In this document: piece by piece, positions 56,320-64,000 of the stretch
How positions within the stretch are numbered: the stretch's first letter is position 1
Layout of the letters: each line of letters opens with the position of its first letter
Assembly: GCA_922989275.2 (NCBI GenBank)
Contig: OV277870.1
Coordinates: 32,360,356 to 32,424,355 of the forward strand
Direction of reading: 5' to 3'
Source: Gari tellinella
Lineage: Eukaryota > Mollusca > Bivalvia > Cardiida > Psammobiidae
DNA: 64,000 nt
Notes under the pieces: generated by a model
The model's input: only the letters and a program-made list of their open reading frames with translations
Database searches by the model: none
What the model was told of the DNA's origin: nothing
Program-made: the position numbers and the translations under genes

Positions 56320-58672
56320 TAGCTCGCCTGTACCTAGTACATGACGAGCTATTGCAATACCCTCGGTGTAGTCGTCGTCGTCGTCGTTGTCGTGAACGGC
56401 GTAAACAATTTTAAGAAAATGTCTATAACTTCTATGTCCCTTGAGGTATTGCTTTCATAGTTGGTATGTGTGTGTATATGGACAAGACCTTTCCATGCAC
56501 AGAAAAATGTTGACCCCTGTGACCTTGAACTTAGGGCCTGCGTTTAGGTTTCGAAATCTGCGTTTAGGTTTCGAAAAATGCCTTTAAACTTCTATGTCCC
56601 TTGAGGTATTGCTTCCATAGTTGGTATGTGTGTGTATATGGACAAGACCTTTCCATGCACAGAAAAATTTAGACCCCTGTGACCTTGACCTTGAACTTAG
56701 AGCCTGCGTTTAGGTTTCGAAATCTGCGTTTAGGTTTTGAAAAATGCCTTTAACTTCTATATCCATTAAGGTATTGCTTCCATAGTCGGTATGTGTGTGT
56801 TTATAGACAAGACCTATCCATGCTCAGAAAAATTTAGACCCCTGTGACCTTGACCTTGAACTTAGGGCCTGCGTTTAGGTTTCGAAATCTGCGTTTAGGT
56901 TTCGAAAAATGCCTTTAACTTCTATATCCATTAAGGTATTGCTTCCATAGTTGGTATGTGTGTGTATATGGACAAGACCTTTCCATGCACAGCAAAATTT
57001 AGACCCCTGTGACCTTGACCTTGAACTTATGGCCTAAACAATTTTAAGAAAATGTCTATAACTTCTATGTCCCTTGAGGTATTGCTTTCATAGTTGGTAT
57101 GTGTGTGTATATGGACAAGACCTTTCCATGCACAGAAAAATGTTGACCCCTGTGACCTTGAACTTATGGCCTGTGTTTAGGTTTCGAAATCTGCGTTTAG
57201 GTTTTGAAAAATGCCTTTTACTTCTATATCCCTTAAGGTATTGCTTCCATAGTCGGTATGTTTGTGTATGTAGACAAGACCTTTCCATGCTCAGATAAAT
57301 TTAGACCCCTGTGGCCTTGACCTTGAACTTAGGGCCTGTGTTTAGGTTTCGAAATCTGCGTTTAGGTTTCGAAAAATGCTTTTAACTTCTATGTCCCTTG
57401 AGGTAGTGCTTCCATAGTTGGTATGTGTGTGTATATGGACAAGACCTTTCCATGCACAGAAAAATTTAGACTCCTGTGACCTTGAACTTAGGGCCTGTTT
57501 TTAGGTTTCGAAATCTGCGTTTAGGTTTAGAAAAATGCCTTTTACTTCAATGTCCCTTGAGGTATTGCTTTCATAGTCGGTATGTATGTGTATATGGACA
57601 AGACCTTTACATGCACAGAAAAATTTAGACCCCTGTGACCTTGACCTTGAACTTAGGGCTGTGTTTAGGTTTCGAAATCTGTGTTTAGGTTTAGAAAAAT
57701 GCCTTCAACTTCTATGTCCTTTGAGGTATTGCTTTCATAGTTGGTATGTATGTGTATATGGACATGACCTTTTGATGCACAGAAACATTTAGACCCCTTG
57801 ACCTTGAACTAAGAGCCTGTGTTTAGGTTTCGAAATCTGCGTTTAGGTTTCGAAAAATGCATTTAACTTCTATATCCTTTGAGGTATTGCTTTCATAGTT
57901 GGTATGTGTGTGTATATGGACAAGACCTTTCCATGCACATATAAATTTGGACCCTTGTGACCTTGACCTTGAACTTAGGTCCTGTGTTTAGGTTTTGAAA
58001 AATGCCTTTAACTTCTATGTCCCTTGAGGTATTGCTTTCATAGTTGGTTTATGTGTGTATATGGACAAGACCTTTCCAGGCACAGCAAAATTTAGACCCC
58101 TGTGACCTTGACTTTGAACTTAGGACCCATGTTTAGTTTTCGAAATCTGTGTTTTGGTTTCTCAAAATTTGTATTTCTCCTATGTCCATTGAAATATTCC
58201 TTTCATATTCAGTTTGCATGTGTATATGGACAACATCTTTCCTTGCATGCAAAATGTTTGAGCCCTCTGACCTTGACCTTGAACTTAGGACCCGCATTTA
58301 GGTTTCAAAGTCTGCTTTTAGGTTTCTCAAAATTTCTTTAACTCATATATCCATTGAGATATATCTTTCATATTTGGCATGCATGTGTATATGAACACGA
58401 CCTTTCCATGCATGCAAAACAAATTAGCCCAGTGTCCTTGACCTTGAACTAAGGTCCCGAAAGGTTTTAGGTTTCGAAATCTGCGTTTAGGTTTCAAAAA
58501 TGCTTATAATTCCTATGTCCCTTGAGGTGTTATTTTCATATTTGATTTGCCAGTGTATATGGACAAGACCTTTCTATGCAGGCAAAAAGGTTGACCTTTG
58601 TGACTTTGAGTGTGCTTTTAAGTTTCTAAAGGTGCCGGTGGCGAGCTTTGTTGTCTCTCTGACAACTCTTGT
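56320..58672 (+). mobile_element. Class C Helentron-like element, second copy
   Basis: TTTTAGCTCGCCTGTACC with GTACATGACGAGC, then GTAGTCGTCGTCGTCGTCG. Twelve or more units of about 165 bp follow. Some are shortened, and one block at 57037 repeats the element's own start sequence (AACAATTTTAAGAAAATGTC). It then has GGCGAGC, the hairpin TTGTC-tctct-GACAA and CTCTTGTT. Confidence 0.88.
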
Positions 58673-59593
58673 TAGCTCACCTGGCACGAAGTTCCAAGGT
58701 TAGCTTTTAGGATCGCTGGATGTCCGTCGTCCGTCCGTCTGTTCACAATTGTTCGTTAACACTCTACCGGCTACAAATCTCATTGGATCTTCATGAAACT
58801 TGATCACAATGTTTGTCTAGTAGAAATCTAGGCCAAGTTTGAATGTGGGTCATGTTGGGTCAAAAACTAGGTCACTAGGTCAAATCATAGAAAAACCTTA
58901 TTAACACTCTAGAGGCAACAAATCTTATTGGATCTTGATGAAACTTGGTCAGAATGTTTGGCTTATTGATATCTAGGTCAAGTTAGAATGTGGGTCATAT
59001 CCGGTTAAAAACTAGGTCACTAGGTCAAATCATAGAAAAATCTTGTTAACACTCTAGAGGCTACACATCTTATTGGATCTTTATGAAACATGGTAAGAAT
59101 GTTTGTCTCATTGATATCTAGGTCAAGTTTGAATATGGGTCATGTTCGGTCAAAAACTAGGTCGCTAGGTCAAATCATAGAAAAACCTTGTTAACACTCT
59201 AGAGGCTACAAATCTCATTGAATCTTGATGAAACATGGTCCGAATGTTTGTCTCATTGATATCTAGGTCAAGTTCGAATATGGGTCATGTCCGGTCAAAA
59301 ACTAGGTCACTAGGTCAAATCATAGAACAATCTTGTTAACACTCTAGAGGCTACACATCTCATTGGATCTTTATGAATCATGGTCAGAATGTTTGTCTCA
59401 TTGATATCTAGGTCAAGTTCGAATATGGGTCATGTCTGGTCAAAAACTAGGTCACTAGGTCAAATCATAGGAAAATCTTGTTTACACTCTAAAGGTTGAT
59501 TGTGGGTCATGTCCAGTCATAATCTAGGTCACTATAGGTCAAGTTTGCCATGGTGTACCAGGTGAGCGATTTAGGGCCATAGTGGCCCTTGTT
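58673..59593 (+). mobile_element. Class A element with 145-bp DR2 array, second copy
   Basis: AGCTCACCTGGCACGAAGTT begins directly at the last bases of the class C element. GTCCGTCGTCCGTCCGTCTG follows, then five 145-bp units with DR2 19-mers at 58864, 59009, 59154 (one mismatch, AGGTCG), 59299 and 59444. CCAGGTGAGCG, the hairpin GGGCC-atagt-GGCCC and TTGTT close it. It is the same subtype as 281-1868. Confidence 0.88.
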
Positions 59594-59635
59594 GTGGATT
59601 TTCATTCAACTTTATTCAGTTTTTTTTTCATTTAA

Positions 59636-59811
59636 GAAATAATCTTCACTCCATGGTTGCTATGGCCTGATATACCATGATTTGGAGTTCTGCCGCATAG
59701 CAAGTTAACCAAGAGGGCCAAAGGCCCTACATGGTTAATTTGCAGTGTGTCAGAACGACAAATCGGGGTATATATGAGGCCATAGCAACCATGGAAGAAG
59801 ATTATTTAGAA
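59636..59811. mobile_element. Foldback MITE
   Basis: The arms AATAATCTTCACTCCATGGT and the inverted ATGGAAGAAGATTATTT, with TTGCTATGGCCT/AGGCCATAGCAA inside, are centred on AGGGCC-aaa-GGCCCT near 59738. The arms are diverged in the middle. Confidence 0.75.
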
Positions 59812-59949
59812 TCTGACATTACAAATAAGGATTTAACCATGTCTACACTGTTAGATTTTCAGTATTAAAGGGGAACAATCGCCCCAGAATATTTTTATTA
59901 GGTACTAATAGTAGGGACACATTACTCTCCTTCTATGGCTGTTCCTTTC

Positions 59950-61872
59950 TACCCATTAAAATCTTGTACTTTCAACTCCTCCTTCAGTTTCAACCAGATT
60001 CATTTGTTACTTGGTATAAATGTTACTCAGGAGTAGTAGATGTGCAAGACACAAATTTCAAGTCTCTGTGACCTTGACCTTGACCTTTGGCCTTGAAATT
60101 GGCAGGCAAAATCTTGTACTTTCAACTCCTCCTTCACTTCCAACCTGATTCACTTGATGTTACTCAGGAGTAGTAGATGTGCAAGACACAAATTTTAAAT
60201 ATCTGTGACCTTGACCTTTGGCCTTGAAATTTGTCTGCAAAATCTTGTACTTTCAACTCCTCCTTCAGTTTCAACCGGATTCATTTGATACTTGGCATAA
60301 ATGTTACTCAGGAGTAGTAGATGTGCAAGACACAAATTTAAGGTCTCTGTGACCTTGACCTTTACCGTTGGCCTTGAAATTGGCAGGCAAAATCTTGTAC
60401 TTTGAACTCCTGCTTTGAACTCCTCCTTCAGTTTCAACCGGATTCACTTGATACTTGGCATAAATGTTACTCAGGAGTAATAGATGTGCAAAACACAAAT
60501 TTCAAATATCTGTGACCTTGACCTTTGGCCTTGAAATTGACCTCTAACCTTGGTTATGAAAAAAAAATATCCAGAGCATATCTCTTTTACCCTATCATCC
60601 ATGATTACCAAACCTTGTGTGCTGTTATTATTATATGTTGGGATTGCAGAGTGTCATCAACCATTTTAACCTGAGCTAGATCAGGGTGAGCTTTTGCAAT
60701 CCTTGAATGTCCGGCGTCCGTTGTGTGTCGTTAGTCGTTCGTCGTCAACAATTTTATTGTTTACACTCTAGAGGCCACAATATTTATCCAATCTTTCTCA
60801 AACTTGCTCAGATCGCATATTACCATAAGAGTTCGAATGAGTTTGATTATGGTTGAAATCAGACCAAAAGGTCAGGAGTTATCTACCTTTGAATTGCTGA
60901 AAATGCCATATTTAAGGGTGTTTACACTCTAGAGGCTACAATATTTATTCAATCTTTCTCAAACTAGCCCAGATTGCATATTACTATAAGAGTTCGGATG
61001 AGTTTAATTATGGTTGAATTCGGACCAATAGATCAATAGTTATCTACCTTTGAATTGCTGAAAATGCCAATGTTGTTTTAGTGTTTACACTCTACAGGCC
61101 ACCGTTTTTTATCCAATCTATCTCAAACTTGCTGAGATTGTATATGACTATAAGAGTTTGGATGAGTTTGATTATGGTTGAAATCCGTCTCATAGGTCGA
61201 GATTTATCTACCTTTGAATTACTGAAAATGCCATATTTAAGGGTGTTTACACTCTAGAGGCCACAATTTTTATTCAGTCTTTTTCAAACTTGCTGATATT
61301 GTATATGACCATAAGAGTTCGAATAAGAGCGATTATTGTTGAAATCAGAGGAATAGAGGAATCATATCTAACAGTGTTTACACTCTTGCAACTACAGTTT
61401 TCAATAGATTTTGATTATACTTGCACACAAAGTATATAGCTATAAGTTCTCGAAGGAGTGCAATTATTGTTGAAATCTAATCATTGTGGCAATAGTTATC
61501 TGCCCTTGCCATACTTTGAAATGCTAGAAAAGTCTTAATTTCAGTAATATTGCTTAGGCTCTAGTTATCTACCTTTGATGTACTCTACTATATACTAGGA
61601 TTATGAGTTTGTATTCCAAAATTGTTTACATGCTAAACTACAAATTTGAATGGATTTAGATTAAAACGGGTGGAACAGAAAGGTAAAGCTATCAGGCTTC
61701 AGTACAACAGGTGAGCGATATCAGGGCCTTTAAGCCCTCTTGTTAAGTCATTTTGACCTTGGCTTACACCTTTGACCTTATTGTAAAACCTTATTAAAAA
61801 CGTCTGCAGAATGTGACAGAGTGCTGTATAGTGGGGGTATTTATCACCTTTAGTGATAGCCGTTCTAGTTCT
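59950..61872 (+). mobile_element. Class B element, 5' truncated and interrupted
   Basis: Four or five class B units run from about 59957 to 60540. A class A element follows (60660-61744). The class B 3' end comes last (GTGGGGGTAT, hairpin TATCAC/GTGATA, GCCGTTCTAGTT) at 61832-61872. Confidence 0.75.
60660..61744 (+). mobile_element. Class A element, 'AGCTAG' subtype, nested
   Basis: The decayed start (TTTTAACCTGAGCTAGATCA) and CCGTTGTGTGTCGTTAGTCG are followed by five units of about 155-165 bp. GGTGAGCGATATCA, the hairpin GGGC-ctttaa-GCCC and TCTTGTT close it. It matches 33868-35114 along its length. Confidence 0.85.
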
Positions 61873-62029
61873 ATCTGGTCTATGAGAATCTATCTATCTT
61901 GTCAATTTAACCTTGGATGTAACATTATTATGAAAGATGCATATGGCCACAAGAGGGTGTGGTCATTTTCCGTGCTCAGAAATATTGAATCAAAAGTTAA
62001 AACCTTCTATAAGTCATAATTTTGGCTAT

Positions 62030-62560
62030 AACTTTATGAGATTTTGTCAGTGTCATATCCTTGATAAACATTTAGGTCATACTGGAGTGTAGGTCATGTC
62101 GGGTCATAAAGTAGGTCAGTAGGTCAAATTGCAGAAAAAGCATTTTGCCGCTCATAAGGCCAAATTTATAGTCCAAGCTTCTTAAAACTTGCTTAGAATG
62201 ATTATCTTGACAAAAGCACTGTGTGAATATGGGTTACATAAGATAAAAAAGTAGGTCAGTAGGTCAAACATAGAAAAAGCTTCTAAACCCCCATAGGAGC
62301 CATATATGTAGCCATAATTTCACACAACTTGCTCAGAATGAGACACCTTTACAAAATCTAGGGATGTACTGATATAGATTACTTGGGGTCAAAAAGTAGG
62401 TCAGTAGTTCATATCATAAGTAAGGCTTCAAAGCACCCTAGGACCCACATCTTTTGCCCTAATTCCATGAAAATAGATCAAAATGAATATGGATTATGTC
62501 TGAGTTAAAAGTAGGTCAGTAGGTCAAATCATAAAAAGGCTTCTAAAACATTGGCTATAC
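62030..62560 (+). repeat. Tandem units with AGGTCAGTAGGTCA, upstream of exon 5
   Basis: Four diverged units of about 115-145 bp have AAAGTAGGTCAGTAGGTCAA at about 62110, 62250 and 62509, and a mutated copy near 62394. Other phrases are CATAATTTCACACAACTTGC and AGAAAAAGCTTC. No terminal hairpins were recognised. The array ends about 55 bp before the exon-5 acceptor. Confidence 0.8.
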
Positions 62561-62616
62561 TTTTAGCTCAAAATTCAAAAAACTTGCACAGTTGGACCTT
62601 GACTATTTTATTGTAG

Positions 62617-62715
62617 GCTCTTGAGATGATTGGTAACCTGCGGGCAGCCTTTAATGATCTTCTGGAAGAGAATAACTGGATGGACAATGAAACAAGGGCA
62701 GTTGCCAGAGAAAAG
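62617..62715 (+). CDS. M13 metallopeptidase, internal exon 5
   Basis: It is 99 nt, 33 codons, phase 0 at both ends. The acceptor is TTTTATTGTAG (62606-62616) and the donor is GTGAGA at 62716. The peptide starts ALEMIGNLRAAFNDLLEE and ends NWMDNETRAVAREK. 'WMD..T(R/K)..A..K' is one of the best conserved M13 blocks, and the family continues right after it with the 'A....IG(Y/F)P' block, which must lie in an exon to the right of the window. It directly continues the exon at 46332 (…SKAT then ALEMI…). The catalytic HExxH domain is not in this window. Confidence 0.94.
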
Positions 62716-63138
62716 GTGAGAGCTTGTATTTGGTTCATCATTTCTCCATTGTAAAGCAAAGTACAGCCACCTGTATTTACCATTAACTGTGTTAAATTCA
62801 GGTGGCTGCTTAAAGTAAATCGATCATTCTTTCCCAGCTGATAATTATGTAAGTGGTAAAATACAATGTGTTTATTTCTACTACTAACATTTTATAGTTA
62901 GATCAAAAGCAGGGAAACTTGGTTTCTGACTTAAGAGGCTAAACTGTTTGCAGCTCAGATTTTAATATAATGATCAAGCTGTCATTTTACAACTTAGAAC
63001 ACTGTTCTTGTGAACGTTACACTTGTCTCATGCAAACAGTATAGGCCCTGATTAATGTTCTGTTTAGTTTATTGATACCAATAGATTGTAAAAAAAAAAC
63101 ACAAATTTATATAAGCAAAAATAAACTTGACTTTTATT
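62716..63138. other. Intron after M13 exon 5
   Basis: A short foldback, GCCACCTGTATTTAC with GTTAAATTCAGGTGGC, occurs at 62766-62811, near sequence resembling the AACCC-type MITE. No further M13 exon was recognised. Confidence 0.5.
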
Positions 63139-64000
63139 AGCTCGCCTATTCGGAGAATGGGGGGGCTTATGGAATCACCCCGGCGTCGGCGTTGGTTTTT
63201 CATGGTTAAAGTTTTGGGGTAAGTGTTGTAAAGCACTAACACTACATGAAATATTTGCATTAGGAAGCTGATATTTGGAATGGAGATGCCCTGTGGGTTG
63301 AACATTGATGTTGTGTAGTTAACATTTTAAAAAAAGTTAAGTTTAGTCAAAATTTCACCTTTTGTGGACTTTGGTTTTTCGGCTGATTTCTCATGGTTAA
63401 AGTTTTGGGGTAAGTGTTGTAATGCACTAATACTACATGAAATATTTGTATTAGGAAGCTGATATTTGGAATGGAGGTGACCTGTGGGTTGAACATTGGT
63501 GTTGCGTAGTTAAAATTTAAAAAAAAAGTTAAATTTAGTCAAAATTTTACCTTTTGTGGATATAGGTTTTTCGGGTGATTTCTCATGGTTAAAGTTTTGG
63601 GGTAAGTGTTGTAAAGCACTTATTCTACATGAAATATTTATATTAGGAAGTTGATATTTGGAATGGAGGTGCCCTGTGGGTTGAACATTGATGTTACGTA
63701 CTTAAAATTAAAAAAAAAGTTAAATTTAGTCAAAATCTCACCTTTTGTGGACTTAGGTTTTTCGGCTGATTTCTCATGGTTAAAGTTTTGGGGTAATATA
63801 TTAAGTGTTGTAATGCACTAATACTACATGAAAAATTTGTATTAGGAAGCTGATATTTGGAATGGAGGTGACCTGTGGGTTGAACATTGATGTTTCGTAA
63901 TTAAAAATAAAAAAAAACGTTTAAATTTAGTCAAAATTTTACCTGTTGTGGACTTAGAGTTTTGGGACTGAAATTTCAAAGTTAGTTATGGAGTAAGTGT
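63139..64000 (+). mobile_element. Element with GCTCGCC start and about 191-bp array, runs off window
   Basis: TTATTAGCTCGCCTATTCGG, CCCCGGCGTCGGCGTTGG, then units of 191-192 bp (GGTTAAAGTTTTGGGGTAAG at 63204, 63395, 63587 and 63778). It is related in layout and phrases to 35431-36620. The right end is outside. Confidence 0.85.

Overview
The window reads as intron-rich animal DNA, most likely from a bivalve mollusc (inference). The reasons are very long introns with GT..AG borders, low coding density, and wall-to-wall short tandem-core transposable elements of the kind common in bivalve genomes. No bacterial-style operons, rRNA or tRNA genes, or CRISPR arrays were seen.

One host gene could be recognised. 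It is on the + strand and encodes an M13-family zinc metallopeptidase (neprilysin / endothelin-converting-enzyme type). Five consecutive internal exons were found at 8999-9085, 18760-18884, 29489-29591, 46332-46451 and 62617-62715. All reading phases agree (0-0, 0-2, 2-0, 0-0, 0-0), and together they give 534 nt or 178 codons of the N-terminal M13 domain. The introns between them are about 9.7, 10.6, 16.7 and 16.2 kb. The first exons and the catalytic exons (HExxH) are not visible here.

The rest is mostly transposable elements inserted in these introns. The dominant kind shares one plan: a 5' terminal hairpin made from a short subterminal inverted repeat, a CpG-rich CCGTC/GTCGTC-like tract, a core of 140-320 bp tandem units, the same inverted repeat near the 3' end, a 3' hairpin, and a short tail ending CTTGTT or CTAGTT. 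No target-site duplication is evident, and insertion is into T runs. This matches non-autonomous Helentron/Helitron2-like elements (HINE type). I name the terminal classes as follows: A (GCTCACCTG/CAGGTGAGC), B (ATACCCC/GGGGGTAT, hairpin TATCAC/GTGATA), C (GCTCGCC/GGCGAGC, hairpin TTGTC/GACAA), D (TATGCCCCCG/CGGGGGCATA), and E (GCTTGACTTTTTC hairpin; 3' end not resolved). They are often nested: 39527-44996 is class D interrupted by a class C and a class B element.

Other residents are a decayed non-LTR retrotransposon (4530-8230, minus), the 3' end of another (38960-39500, minus), a decayed BEL/Pao pol segment with an in-frame 13-residue repeat array (37560-38800, minus), several foldback MITEs, a MITE family just after three exon donors, a palindromic decamer element (13529-14700), a decamer satellite abutting the exon-4 acceptor (45113-46318), a large foldback with G runs (46984-48609), and a decayed ORF family copy (12443-15660).

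The most interesting signal is that several unrelated tandem cores carry nuclear-receptor sites. The class A 145-bp arrays and the array just upstream of exon 5 match the Rev-erb DR2 consensus at fixed spacing. The class B and C arrays repeat TGACCTTGACC.
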